64,000 nucleotides of DNA from Hymenobacter cheonanensis (lineage in GTDB: Bacteria > Bacteroidota > Bacteroidia > Cytophagales > Hymenobacteraceae). Shown here piece by piece: positions 42,267 to 50,957 of this stretch. Location: contig NZ_JAUQSW010000005.1 in assembly GCF_030581075.1 (NCBI RefSeq), positions 291,253-355,252 of the forward strand. Direction: 5' to 3'. Position numbers and translations under genes: made by a program. The notes beneath the pieces are model-generated. The model was not told where the DNA came from, ran no database searches, and worked only from the letters and a program-made list of their open reading frames with translations. Numbering within the stretch: position 1 is the first letter of the stretch; every line of letters starts with the position of its first letter.

Positions 42267-43325
42267 ATGCTGCCGCCCACTACCGACTTTGACCCTGACC
42301 TGGAACCCGAGGACGCGGGCGAGGGTGACGAACTTTACGAGCACCACCGCATCGTGGCCGACCGGGGGCAGGAGCTGCTGCGCCTCGATAAGTTCTTGCT
42401 CAACCGGCTGGCCAACGCCTCGCGCACCAAGATTCAGGACGCCATTCGGGCCGAGGCGGTGCAAGTGAATGGCCGCGTCAGCAAGCCCAATTACCGGGTG
42501 CGCCCCGCCGATGTGATTACCATCACGCTGCCCGAGCCGCCGCGCACCGGCAAAGTGGTGCCCCAGGAAATGGCCTTGGACATCCGCTACGAAGACGCTG
42601 ACCTGCTCATTGTGAACAAGCCCGCTGGCATGGTGGTGCACCCCGCCTATGGCAACTGGGAGGGAACGCTGGTGAATGGCCTGGCCTACCACCTCGAAAA
42701 CCTGCCCACGGGCCGCAACGGCGAAATCCGCCCCGGCCTTGTGCACCGCATCGATAAGGATACCTCGGGCCTGCTGGTGGTTGGCAAAACGGAGTGGGCC
42801 ATGACGCACCTCTCGCAGCAGTTTTTCCACCACGCTATCGAGCGGAGCTACCGGGCCCTGGTGTGGGGTAAGTTTGACGAGGACACGGGCACGGTACGCG
42901 GCCACATTGGCCGTAGCCTGCGCGACCGCAAGGTGCAGGCAGTGTACCCGGGCGGCGAGCAAGGCAAGCACGCCGTAACGCACTACCGGGTATTGCAGCG
43001 CTACGGCCCCGTTACACTACTGGAATGCCGCCTCGAAACCGGCCGCACGCACCAGATACGGGCCCACATGCAGCACCTAGGCCACCCGTTGTTTAGCGAT
43101 GCTACCTACGGCGGCGACCGCATTCGGGTGGGGCCGGCTAGCGGCGCCTACAAGGCGTTTGTAGAGCAATGCTTCGCCGTGCTGCCCCGGCAGGCGCTGC
43201 ACGCCCGCTCGCTGGGCTTCGTGCACCCTAGTACCGGCGAGCGGCTGTACTTCGAGGCCGAGCTACCCGAAGACTTTACCGCCGCCCTGGCCAAGTGGGA
43301 GAGCTGGGCCGCCACGCACGAATAA
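42267..43325 (+). CDS. rluD: RluD-type 23S rRNA pseudouridine synthase
   Basis: A 352-residue enzyme: an acidic N-terminus, an S4 RNA-binding domain (about 37-86, QELLRLDKFLLNRLAN), then the catalytic domain with VNKPAGMVVHP and the motif HRIDKDTSGLLVV (160-172), where D163 is the catalytic aspartate. ETGRTHQIRAHM and HPLFSDATYGG follow. The family makes pseudouridines in 23S rRNA helix 69; exact target positions are inferred. Flanked by terminators on both sides. Confidence 0.93.
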   Translation: MLPPTTDFDPDLEPEDAGEGDELYEHHRIVADRGQELLRLDKFLLNRLANASRTKIQDAIRAEAVQVNGRVSKPNYRVRPADVITITLPEPPRTGKVVPQEMALDIRYEDADLLIVNKPAGMVVHPAYGNWEGTLVNGLAYHLENLPTGRNGEIRPGLVHRIDKDTSGLLVVGKTEWAMTHLSQQFFHHAIERSYRALVWGKFDEDTGTVRGHIGRSLRDRKVQAVYPGGEQGKHAVTHYRVLQRYGPVTLLECRLETGRTHQIRAHMQHLGHPLFSDATYGGDRIRVGPASGAYKAFVEQCFAVLPRQALHARSLGFVHPSTGERLYFEAELPEDFTAALAKWESWAATHE

Positions 43326-43361
43326 AAAAAGCCCCGCTGCCACTGGCAGCGGGGCTTTTTT
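43324..43361. terminator. Bidirectional intrinsic terminator between rluD and TPR gene
   Basis: GCCCCGCTGCCA pairs with TGGCAGCGGGGC, with A- and T-tracts on both sides; it overlaps the end of rluD and serves the convergent TPR gene as well. Confidence 0.88.
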
Positions 43362-43374
43362 AGGCTACTACTCG

Positions 43375-45009
43375 TTATTTCTTCTTGACGGTAGTCGTAG
43401 TGGTTTTTTTGGTCGTGGTCGTCTTAGCGGGCACGCCTTTGATAATCTTCATGGCGTTGGTTGCGTCGGCGTTGGTGGGGTCTAGCTCCAGCACCTTCTG
43501 GTAGTAGGGCATAGCGCCGGTCTTGTCGCCGCTTTGCAGCGTGTAGTAGCCCAGGTAGTTGTTGGCTTCTACGAGACCGTTCTTATACTTTGTCGGGTCG
43601 GCGCTGGTCAACTCGATGTACTTCTGGTAATAAGGCTTAGCTAGGCCCTTTTTCGAGTCTGGGTCGAGGTGGAAGTTGGCCTGCGCACGCGCCTGGTAAG
43701 CCGGCGCGTAAGTGGGCTTGGCCGTGGTGATAATGTTGTATACACTATCAGCCTGCGTGTACTGCTTGTTGCCGCTGTATGCGCTGCCAATGCGGAACTG
43801 GTCAGCCAAGTCAAGGTTGCCCTTGGCCTTGTAGATACGGATAGCCGAAGCGTAATCCTTTTTAGCTAAGTATGCCGAAGCCAAGTCATTCTGCAGGTCA
43901 GCCTTCTTTGCAGGGTCGGTAGTACCTGCAATAGCTTTTTGCAATACGCTCAGCGCCTCATCGTTACGGCCCGTTTTCAGCAAAATTTTGCTTTGGTACG
44001 AGTAATCTTCGGGCAGCACCTTTTCGGGGGGCGCAATCTTCATGAACTGGTCCATCGCAGCAGCGGCCCCGGCGTAGTCACCGGTTTCGTAGAGCGACGT
44101 AGCCTTCACGCGGTTCATCGTCAGGTTGTTCGGGTTGATAGCCAGCGCTTTGTTAGCCTCGGCTAGAGCCTCCGGATACTTCTTCGATAGGTAGAGGAAG
44201 GCTGCGTATTTCTCCGTAGTCGAAGGCGATTTCTCCGCAGCGTTGGAGTACTTCTGGAAGGCATCAAGTGCCTTATCGTACTGGCCGGCCGAAGCATACA
44301 TGCTAGCCATGTCCGAGTAAGCCGGCGCATAAGCTGGGTCTAGCGCAATCGTCTTACTAAAGTTCTCCTGAGCGCCGGCACCATTATGGCTGCGCACGTT
44401 CAGCACGGCGCGCTTGTAGTAGGCCTCCGTGTAGTTAGGGTTAGCGGCAATGGCGCGGTCGTAGCTGCTCATAGCCTCACCACCACCCTGGTCGGTGTGC
44501 AGATAAATGTCGCCACGGGCTACCATCAGCGCCGGGTCATCCTTGCCCTTGCTTAGGGTTTCGGCCGTTTTCACGTAGGTCAGCGGCTTGGTAATGTCTT
44601 TTACAGCCGAGTTATCAGCCTCGCCGTAGGCCTGCGCAATCATGGTCAGTACCTTGGCGTCCTTGTTCTTGGTTGCTTTGGCGGCAGCGTCAAACTTGGC
44701 ATCGGCTTCGCCCGTTTTGCCTTTGGCCAGCAGGGCACGGCCTTCGGCTACCTGGCCAAAAGGTGTAGGACCGGCGGCACGGCTGAAGTAGTAGCTAGCC
44801 GAGTCGGGCAGGTCGCGCATCTGGTATAGGCGGCCTAGTTCAAAATTAGCTTCGGGGCTGCTGTTGCCGCGCAGGTCGGCGCGGGCCTCATTATAACGGC
44901 CCAGCTCAATGGCTTTCTGGGCAGCGGTTACTTGGGCGGTGGCGGCCGTAGCGCCGGCCCCCACGGTGAGAGCAGTCAGCAGCAGCGGTTTCCAGGGCTT
45001 GTAAGGCAT
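43375..45009 (-). CDS. Secreted TPR-repeat protein
   Basis: A 544-residue protein with signal peptide (MPYKPWKPLLLTALTVGAGA and on to TAQ) and roughly nine to eleven TPR-like helix pairs (for example AYYKRAVLNVRSHNGAGAQ, PAYSDMASMYASAGQYDKA and AYLAKKDYASAIRIYKAKGN). The C-terminus is a Lys/Thr-rich tail (TTKKTTTTTVKKK). TPR arrays bind other proteins. Its position at the end of the ExbB-ExbD-TonB group suggests a role with that complex in the periplasm. Confidence 0.88.
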   Translation of the reverse strand: MPYKPWKPLLLTALTVGAGATAATAQVTAAQKAIELGRYNEARADLRGNSSPEANFELGRLYQMRDLPDSASYYFSRAAGPTPFGQVAEGRALLAKGKTGEADAKFDAAAKATKNKDAKVLTMIAQAYGEADNSAVKDITKPLTYVKTAETLSKGKDDPALMVARGDIYLHTDQGGGEAMSSYDRAIAANPNYTEAYYKRAVLNVRSHNGAGAQENFSKTIALDPAYAPAYSDMASMYASAGQYDKALDAFQKYSNAAEKSPSTTEKYAAFLYLSKKYPEALAEANKALAINPNNLTMNRVKATSLYETGDYAGAAAAMDQFMKIAPPEKVLPEDYSYQSKILLKTGRNDEALSVLQKAIAGTTDPAKKADLQNDLASAYLAKKDYASAIRIYKAKGNLDLADQFRIGSAYSGNKQYTQADSVYNIITTAKPTYAPAYQARAQANFHLDPDSKKGLAKPYYQKYIELTSADPTKYKNGLVEANNYLGYYTLQSGDKTGAMPYYQKVLELDPTNADATNAMKIIKGVPAKTTTTKKTTTTTVKKK

Positions 45010-45080
45010 AAGAGGGAAGGGGAAAGTAAACTTTAGGTGAAAGATTGGTGCTTATACTACGCTATCCGGCGCAAGGTAGT

Positions 45081-46091
45081 TCACTGGCGTTTATTCGTAG
45101 TTACAATGCGCGCCTGCATGTTGGCAGGCATCAGGCCCGATTTTTGAAAGATAAGCTGGCCCTTCTGGCCGGCTACAAATGTCACAAACCCCGAGCCTAA
45201 GCCGGCGCGTGCTTCGCGGCTAATAGCGTAGATATTGCGCAGCAGCGGGTAGTTCTGCAACTCTGGATGTTGCTTGAGCAACTCTTGCGATTTTGGGGCC
45301 AAATACACCTGGTCGGGCTGTATGTAGTCGTCCTTAGTAGGGTTGGGGCGGCTCGTGATGCTGGCCACCCGAATCATGCGGCGGTACTTGCGAGCGCTAG
45401 GGTCATCCATATCCGAAACCCAGTTGACGCCCACCACGCCTATTGCCGTAGGGTGGTTGGCCACGTAGTCGAGCAATTTAGGATTCGACTGCGCCGCAAA
45501 TGCCTTGGTAGTGAGAGTAGCCCCGCGGAGCAGCGAGTCGCGCATGAAGCGGCTGGTGCTGCTGCGGTTGGCATCAAACACCACATTGATGGCGCCGAGC
45601 TTTTTCTGGCCACTCACCTGGCTCCACTGCGTAGCCTGGCCGCCGAAAATGCCCCGCAGCTGCGTAAGCGTGAGTAGCGAATCGGGGTTGGATGGGTGCA
45701 GAATAATAGCTAGGCCGTCGATACCCACCTTGGTAGTAATGGGCAACATTTCCTGTTTTTTCAGTACCTGCTGCTCCTCAGCACTTAACTCCCGCGATAC
45801 GATAATGGCCTTAACCTTATCGTTGAGCAAGTCAAGAAATACTTTTTCCTCGGGCTGATAAGAAACCTTGAGGTGCGCATCGGTGTACAGCTTTTGGAAC
45901 GTATCGACCTGCGACTCCAGAACGGGCGCAAACGTTTCGTCGACGCTGATGCCAACGTTGCCGCTGGTGGGCGTGTCGGTAGCGTCTTCGCTGGTGCCTT
46001 TCGAGCGGTCCGTGTAGCAGCCGGGCAGCAGGCACAGGGCTAGCAGTAGCGCGCTCAGGGTCGGCCGGGTGGGCAGGTTAGCTAAATTCAT
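45081..46091 (-). CDS. PstS-like substrate-binding lipoprotein
   Basis: A 336-residue lipoprotein starting MNLANLPTRPTLSALLLALC; the lipobox LLPGC predicts lipidation of the cysteine. The PBP-like fold shows VDETFAPVLESQVDTF, VSRELSAEEQQVL, GIDGLAIILHPSNPDSLLTL and DANRSSTSRFMRDSLLRGA. In PstS these regions bind phosphate. No pstC, pstA or pstB gene is present, and the neighbours are TonB genes, so it is probably not part of an ordinary phosphate ABC importer. It overlaps the end of the small membrane protein gene by 14 bp. Confidence 0.83.
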   Translation of the reverse strand: MNLANLPTRPTLSALLLALCLLPGCYTDRSKGTSEDATDTPTSGNVGISVDETFAPVLESQVDTFQKLYTDAHLKVSYQPEEKVFLDLLNDKVKAIIVSRELSAEEQQVLKKQEMLPITTKVGIDGLAIILHPSNPDSLLTLTQLRGIFGGQATQWSQVSGQKKLGAINVVFDANRSSTSRFMRDSLLRGATLTTKAFAAQSNPKLLDYVANHPTAIGVVGVNWVSDMDDPSARKYRRMIRVASITSRPNPTKDDYIQPDQVYLAPKSQELLKQHPELQNYPLLRNIYAISREARAGLGSGFVTFVAGQKGQLIFQKSGLMPANMQARIVTTNKRQ

Positions 46092-46344
46092 CGGGAGTAG
46101 GTTTGCGAAACTGCGTGCGGAGCGTGCGCACAAAACGAATGAGGCCGTAGAGAATAAACACGGTACCGAGCACCATACGGGTTTTGGGGCCTAGCGGCAG
46201 TAGCGCGCCCGCCGCCGATGGTCGGTTGGCCGTCAGCCACAGCCATACGCCCAGCGAGGCGTACACCAGCGACATGATGAGGGTGAAGAAGCGAACTATC
46301 CGCTGGGGCGACCCCAGGCGCTCTTCGGTGGTGGGAAGGGCCAT
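46078..46344 (-). CDS. Small two-helix membrane protein in TonB cluster
   Basis: An 88-residue protein starting MALPTTEERLGSPQRIVRFF, with hydrophobic segments at about 18-36 and 49-68 and a basic end (TLRTQFRKPTPDEFS). Its 3' end overlaps the PstS-like start by 14 bp, so translation is likely coupled. I do not recognise a family; the location suggests it works with the TonB-ExbB-ExbD complex or the lipoprotein. The start at 46344 is preferred to a more distant one. Confidence 0.68.
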   Translation of the reverse strand: MALPTTEERLGSPQRIVRFFTLIMSLVYASLGVWLWLTANRPSAAGALLPLGPKTRMVLGTVFILYGLIRFVRTLRTQFRKPTPDEFS

Positions 46345-46474
46345 GAAACAGAAGGAGATTGGAGAATACCCATAACCCGCGCCAGGCCCCAATTTGTTCG
46401 GGCCCGGCGCGGGTTGGTAACGGACCTGCAAAAAAGGGGACAAAACCCGGATTCTCCTACTAGGCCCTTCTTTA

Positions 46475-47308
46475 TTACTGAATACTGAACGTAATAGGTA
46501 GGGTAAAGCGCACGGGCACCGGGTGCTTGCTCTGGTAGCCGGGTACCCAGGCGGGCATCTGGCGTATTACCCGCTGAGCTTCCTCATCGAGGCCATAGCC
46601 CAGGCCCTTCAAAATGGTCACTTCCGAGATACTACCGTCGGCGCCTACTACAAAGCTCATGAATACCCGGCCCCCCACGCCCGCCGCCAGCGCCGAGCTA
46701 GGGTAGCGCAGGTGCTTCTGTAGGTAGCGCAGCAGAGCCGCCTGTCCGCCCGTAAACTCGGGCATTTTTTCTACGGCCACAAACGGTTCACTGGACGTTG
46801 GGGCCGTAGAGGGCGTGTTTTCTGCGCCGTCTTTGCCCACGCTCGTCGTTAGGCTAGGGTCACCAAGGCCATCGATATCTGTTGTGCTGGTGCTGGTAGC
46901 GCCATCCACAATCTCGGTCGGCAGCGTTTTAGCTAGTTTAGGCTGAATCACATCGTCTTTAGCTACCTGCGTAGGAATGGCGGGTGCTACGTGCGTAGCT
47001 GCGGCCCTGGCGCGGGGCGGGGCTACCGCCACCTTTGGCTTTTCGATGATGACTTGAGCCGGTGGCTTAACATCAATAGTTTTTAGAACGACGGGGTGGG
47101 AGGGAGCTATTGCCGCTACTGGATGTAGCCGGCTCCAGCTGGCCCAGCCCAAAAAAAGCAAGGCGCCAAACATGAGCGTGAGGCCGCCCGCTGAGGCTAA
47201 GTTTTGCTGGTAATCTTGCCGTAGTTGGTAGGCTCCATAGGCTTGGTTGCGGCCTTCAAAAACGACTTCGTCGAGGCTGTCGGTGAGAAATGCAGGGAGC
47301 AGTGACAT
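46475..47308 (-). CDS. TonB-family energy transducer (second copy)
   Basis: A 277-residue protein from ATG 47308 (MSLLPAFLTDSLDEVVFEGR). The cytoplasmic start FEGRNQAYGAYQLRQDY, also found in the neighbour TonB, precedes one transmembrane segment (GGLTLMFGALLFLGWASW), a Pro/Ala/Lys periplasmic linker and a C-terminal TonB domain: EKMPEFTGGQAALLRYLQKH, LRYPSSALAAGVGGRVFMSF and GSISEVTILKGLGYGLDEEA. TonB passes proton-motive energy to outer-membrane receptors. Confidence 0.9.
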   Translation of the reverse strand: MSLLPAFLTDSLDEVVFEGRNQAYGAYQLRQDYQQNLASAGGLTLMFGALLFLGWASWSRLHPVAAIAPSHPVVLKTIDVKPPAQVIIEKPKVAVAPPRARAAATHVAPAIPTQVAKDDVIQPKLAKTLPTEIVDGATSTSTTDIDGLGDPSLTTSVGKDGAENTPSTAPTSSEPFVAVEKMPEFTGGQAALLRYLQKHLRYPSSALAAGVGGRVFMSFVVGADGSISEVTILKGLGYGLDEEAQRVIRQMPAWVPGYQSKHPVPVRFTLPITFSIQ

Positions 47309-47436
47309 AAGTAAATAGGTAGGAAATGGGGAGAAAACGCTACCGGTGGCCACCAGTATTTAGTTGATGCTACGGCACCTCATTTTCCACATTGCCTACC
47401 CTTTTTTTTGTAATAAGCAGCCCTCATGTCAAAACG

Positions 47437-47475
47437 CAAAAAAGCCCTGGCTACGGAGTAGCCAGGGCTTTTGCA
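47437..47475. terminator. Intrinsic terminator between the two tonB genes
   Basis: AAAAGCCCTGGCTAC pairs with GTAGCCAGGGCTTTT. It lies downstream of the first tonB on the minus strand, upstream of the second, so the last genes of the cluster may be partly uncoupled. Confidence 0.8.
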
Positions 47476-47489
47476 ATAAGGGCTAGGCC

Positions 47490-48317
47490 TTACTGAATCT
47501 TGTAGGTAACGGGCACAGTAAAGGAAACCTTTACCGAGCGGCCGTTCTGCTTGCCGGGGATAAACTTCGGCAGTGCTTTGATAGAGCGGATGGTTTCGGC
47601 ATCAATCGTACCGCTCAGACCTTTTACAATCTTTACGTCTGAAATGTCACCGTTTTCATCCACCGTGAAGCTAGCGAATACGCGGCCTTCTACTTGGTTG
47701 CGCAGGTCAACGGCGGGGTAGCGCACGTTTTTCTGAATGGCCGCTACGATGGCACCCATGCCGCCGCCACCGGGGAGGGCAGGCATCTGTTCAACGTAGG
47801 TATAGACTTTGTTGGTTTCTACTACTTCTTCTACCGGCTTGGTGCCTTCACCGCTCAGGTCGCTGAGGTCGGGCGCATCGGTGTTGCCTTTTACCGACAC
47901 CGTAGCTACCGTCTTGTCCTTCAGCTCTTCCTGGTCAGGTACTTCTTCCTTTTTCACTTCCTCGTCCTTCTTTACTACCGGCGGCGTGAATTTCACCGTG
48001 GTCAGCTTGGGGGGCGGGGGTGGCGGCGCCTCGGGGGGCGGTGGGGGGGGCGGGGGCTTGGTTTCGTCCAGAGGCGGCGCATCCATCAGCACGTTCTCTT
48101 TCAGGTTTAGCACCTCCTTGGGCTTGCGGTCTTCCAGCATTTTAGCAATGGCCGGAATGAAAACCAGCAGCGCCAGCAAAGCAGCCCCGATGATGAGGGC
48201 CCGCGTTACGTTGCGCCCGTAGATGCGCCGCAGCTCGAAAGCGCCGTAAGTTTTGTTGCGACCCTCGAATACGATGTCGTTCAAGCTGGCATTAGCCAGC
48301 TGCGCATTGTCCATCAT
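47490..48317 (-). CDS. TonB-family energy transducer (first copy)
   Basis: A 275-residue protein (MMDNAQLANASLNDIVFEGR). The N-terminal cytoplasmic part with NKTYGAFELRRIYGRN is followed by one transmembrane helix (ALIIGAALLALLVFIPAIA), a linker with long proline runs (PPPPPPPPEAPPPPPPK), a Glu/Lys-rich stretch and a TonB domain (MPALPGGGGMGAIVAAIQ, RYPAVDLRNQVEGRVFASF). The start overlaps the end of exbD by 4 bp (ATGA), so the two are translationally coupled. Confidence 0.93.
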   Translation of the reverse strand: MMDNAQLANASLNDIVFEGRNKTYGAFELRRIYGRNVTRALIIGAALLALLVFIPAIAKMLEDRKPKEVLNLKENVLMDAPPLDETKPPPPPPPPEAPPPPPPKLTTVKFTPPVVKKDEEVKKEEVPDQEELKDKTVATVSVKGNTDAPDLSDLSGEGTKPVEEVVETNKVYTYVEQMPALPGGGGMGAIVAAIQKNVRYPAVDLRNQVEGRVFASFTVDENGDISDVKIVKGLSGTIDAETIRSIKALPKFIPGKQNGRSVKVSFTVPVTYKIQ

Positions 48318-48874
48318 AGCGGTAGGTTCTGTTTTTTAATGAGGTCCACATCCTTTTTCGAGATGTCAATCAGCGCGTACTTTTTCTGGTCGGTGATGTT
48401 CATCTCGTCCAAAATGTCCACCATGTTCTTATACTTCGCCTCTTTGCCGTCATAGACGTAGGGCTCGATAAGGATGATAGGTTCTGGCTGCTGCTTCTTG
48501 CGGTCGAGCAGCACCTTACGGATGCCGTTGGCCGAGAAGTCAGTTACCTTGATTTCGGGTACGGGCACACTCTTATCGGTGGGCTCGTTCAGGCCGAAGT
48601 AATAGAAAACCTTGTCATTAGGAGCCAGGATGACCGTAACGGCCTGCGAAGCTTTGATTTTGGTTTGCTCTTCGGGGTTCGGGTTCTTCTCCTTCACCGG
48701 CATCGTGAGCTGCATCACGTTGGGCTTGGCGAAGGTGGTCGTGAGCATGAAGAAGGTCAGCAGGAGGAAGGCCAAGTCAACCATCGGCGTCATGTCGATT
48801 TTAGTCGACGCTTTTTTCGCCCGTTTCTTGCCTCCCTTACCGGAGTCGCCGCCTTTTTGTTGGATTTCTGCCAT
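48314..48874 (-). CDS. exbD: ExbD/TolR-family biopolymer transport protein (second)
   Basis: A 186-residue protein with a basic N-terminus (GGKKRAKKASTKIDMTPMVD), one transmembrane helix (VDLAFLLLTFFMLTTTF) with the conserved charged D33 at its start, and a periplasmic domain (NEPTDKSVPVPEIKVTDFSA). The charged Asp is the proton site of ExbD. It overlaps the following tonB gene by 4 bp and is preceded by another exbD 13 bp upstream. Confidence 0.93.
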   Translation of the reverse strand: MAEIQQKGGDSGKGGKKRAKKASTKIDMTPMVDLAFLLLTFFMLTTTFAKPNVMQLTMPVKEKNPNPEEQTKIKASQAVTVILAPNDKVFYYFGLNEPTDKSVPVPEIKVTDFSANGIRKVLLDRKKQQPEPIILIEPYVYDGKEAKYKNMVDILDEMNITDQKKYALIDISKKDVDLIKKQNLPL

Positions 48875-48887
48875 GATTTCAGAAAGG

Positions 48888-49520
48888 TTATTGGCCTACG
48901 AAGGAAGGCTTCATTTCCAGGCTCGTGAGCAGGTTGAAGCGGTTAATATCTTTTTCCTGCAGTTCTTTGATAACCGTTTGCACGGTTTTCACATCAGCAT
49001 CGCCATCACCCTTGATAACGAGGTAGGTCGGCTTGTGAAACTGAGCAGCATTGGCCTTACGAGCCGCAATTACCCAGTCAATCATCTGGTTATTGAGCGA
49101 GTCATAGGGGATACCGGGCAGGGTAGGATTGAGGGCCTTGCGCTGCTCCGTGTCCTTGTCGAGATAGCTACCCAGCTGCGTAATCGGCACCCCAAAATTG
49201 GGTAGTAGCGAGAACTGCTTAATCTGGCTAGGGGTGAAATTAACGCCGTACTTAGTGCCTACTTCCTTGATGATAGCTTCCTTGATAGGAGCCTTGTCAT
49301 AACCGAAGAAAACGCGTTTTTTGGAGTCAATCGTCAGCGTCAGGATGTCGCTGTCGGGGGCACGCAGGTCCGACGTCGAAGACGGCGGGTCTACTACCAC
49401 CGCTTCATCAGGACGAAACTGCGTGGTCAACATAAAGAATGTTACCAGCAGAAACGCCAGGTCCACCATCGGCGTCATATCGAGCGACGGCGAGGTGCGG
49501 TGCGGTTTTACTTTAGGCAT
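48888..49520 (-). CDS. exbD: ExbD/TolR-family biopolymer transport protein (first)
   Basis: A 210-residue protein (MPKVKPHRTSPSLDMTPMVD) with the transmembrane segment DLAFLLVTFFMLTTQF and conserved D20, then a longer periplasmic domain than the second ExbD, containing YGVNFTPSQIKQFSLLPNFG and PTYLVIKGDGDADVKTV. Two different ExbD proteins with one ExbB is a common arrangement in Bacteroidota. Confidence 0.93.
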   Translation of the reverse strand: MPKVKPHRTSPSLDMTPMVDLAFLLVTFFMLTTQFRPDEAVVVDPPSSTSDLRAPDSDILTLTIDSKKRVFFGYDKAPIKEAIIKEVGTKYGVNFTPSQIKQFSLLPNFGVPITQLGSYLDKDTEQRKALNPTLPGIPYDSLNNQMIDWVIAARKANAAQFHKPTYLVIKGDGDADVKTVQTVIKELQEKDINRFNLLTSLEMKPSFVGQ

Positions 49521-49650
49521 TGCCGGGAGAGGTTAAAATGACTGGACAGGGCAGGTACACAAATTAGCAGAGGAAGTATCAGCGGGCCGCTAAGCGGGAG
49601 CCGCTCAGGAGTACTGATGCCGACTGCGGCTGAATTGCACACGCACCCTG

Positions 49651-49696
49651 AAAAAAATGGGGCGGCGACGGCAAAACGCCTCCGCCCCTCTTTTTG
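49651..49696. terminator. Terminator-like hairpin between exbB and the first exbD
   Basis: GGGGCGG and CCGCCCC form the base of a stem with A- and T-tracts on both sides. It would cut part of the transcripts after exbB on the minus strand. Confidence 0.65.
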
Positions 49697-49708
49697 TGCC
49701 AGCGTGGC

Positions 49709-50590
49709 TTACGACTCCTGACCTTTGTTGCCGTGCTGAGCGGCGAAGGTCTGAATGATGCTGAAGCCAGCCTCGTCGATGCTGTACGTCAGCTCGTCAA
49801 TCTTGCTGGTGAAGAAGTTGTAGCCTACAATGGCGAGAGCCGAAGTACCGATACCGAGAGCCGTGTTGATAAGAGCTTCCGAGATACCAGTTGCCAGGGC
49901 CGTAGCATCGGGGTTGCCAGCCTGGGCAAGTGCCGAGAAGGCCTTAATCATGCCGAATACCGTGCCGAGCAGACCAGTTAGGGTAGCTACCGAGGCGATG
50001 GTCGAGATGATAACCAGGTTCTTTTCCAGCATCGGCAACTCAAGAGCGGTGCTTTCTTCGATTTCTTTCTGGATGGCCAGAACGCGCTGGTCGGTGTTCA
50101 TCGTGGTTTCGCGGCCCATTTCCTGGTATTTCTTCAGGCCGGCACGTACTACGTTGGCTACCGAGCCTTTCTGCTGGTCGCAGAGGGCGATGGCACCGTT
50201 GATGTCATTGGTGTTCAGCTTCTGGCGTACGCCGCGTACGAACGATTCGATGCTCTTGCTGCCTTTGGCTTTCGAGATGGTGAGAGCCCGCTCGATAGCG
50301 AAAGTGATAACGCACAGCAGCATGGTGAGCAGGATAGGCACGATAACACCACCCTTGTACACAATGCCGAGGTAATCACCGGGCTTCGGATTGTTCTCCG
50401 GGTTGTTGCCCAAGAAGTGGCTTGGGTCGCCGAGTACGAACTTGTAGAGCACGTAGCTAACGACAAAGGCGAGAACGATAACGATAACCGAAAACAGCGA
50501 GGCACCACCGCTGCTCTTGGCGGGTGCGGCCTTGGGAGCGGCCGGGGCAGCGGGCCGAGCGGCTGGGTTTACTGCATTTTTCTGTTCCAT
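49709..50590 (-). CDS. exbB: ExbB/TolQ/MotA-family proton channel protein
   Basis: A 293-residue protein (MEQKNAVNPAARPAAPAAPK), longer than typical ExbB because of an Ala/Pro-rich N-terminal segment. Transmembrane helices are LFSVIVIVLAFVVSYVLYKF, GGVIVPILLTMLLCVITFAI, IISTIASVATLTGLLGTVFG and LGIGTSALAIVGYNFF. The last two contain the family's conserved Thr and Gly lining the proton path. It leads the group exbB-exbD-exbD-tonB. Confidence 0.93.
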   Translation of the reverse strand: MEQKNAVNPAARPAAPAAPKAAPAKSSGGASLFSVIVIVLAFVVSYVLYKFVLGDPSHFLGNNPENNPKPGDYLGIVYKGGVIVPILLTMLLCVITFAIERALTISKAKGSKSIESFVRGVRQKLNTNDINGAIALCDQQKGSVANVVRAGLKKYQEMGRETTMNTDQRVLAIQKEIEESTALELPMLEKNLVIISTIASVATLTGLLGTVFGMIKAFSALAQAGNPDATALATGISEALINTALGIGTSALAIVGYNFFTSKIDELTYSIDEAGFSIIQTFAAQHGNKGQES

Positions 50591-50957
50591 GTGTCCAGGT
50601 AAGTGTAGGAGGTGGGGGGTTGGTTGAAGGGTAAAAAAGAAGTCGATGCAAAGATGGCCGCCACTAGAAGTGCCCTAGCGATAAAGAGCCAACCTGATGT
50701 TTCGGGGCCGAATCTACGCCGAAGCCGGTAAAATCCGGACTTAGCGAAGTTTTTTTTGGATGCTCCGTGGCCCGGGTCAGTGCAAAAAGTGAGGGTGGGG
50801 CTAGCAGGCTGGTAGCTGAATTGTGAGTGAATTGCCAACGCAAGATAGAGACCTGAGGTTGGCTGGCGAAAGTAAGAATAGTGCTAGCCCTAGCGCCCGA
50901 AGATAAGGGCTCAGCCGGCAGTAATCAAGAAGTTAGGTGAGCTATGCTGGCGCTTGG
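50591..50957. other. Upstream region of exbB, mostly unexplained
   Basis: This gap of 367 bp separates the divergent ends of exbB and mazG (both on the minus strand). It holds a CATCTTTG on the minus strand (50649-50656), one base off the -7 box and about 58 nt before the exbB ATG, and an AT-rich stretch near 50750. No gene, hairpin or repeat was recognised in the rest. Confidence 0.45.

Noticed and set aside
50569..50838. Short minus-strand frame overlapping the exbB start
   Set aside because: It overlaps exbB out of frame and has no motif; the region more likely holds the exbB promoter.
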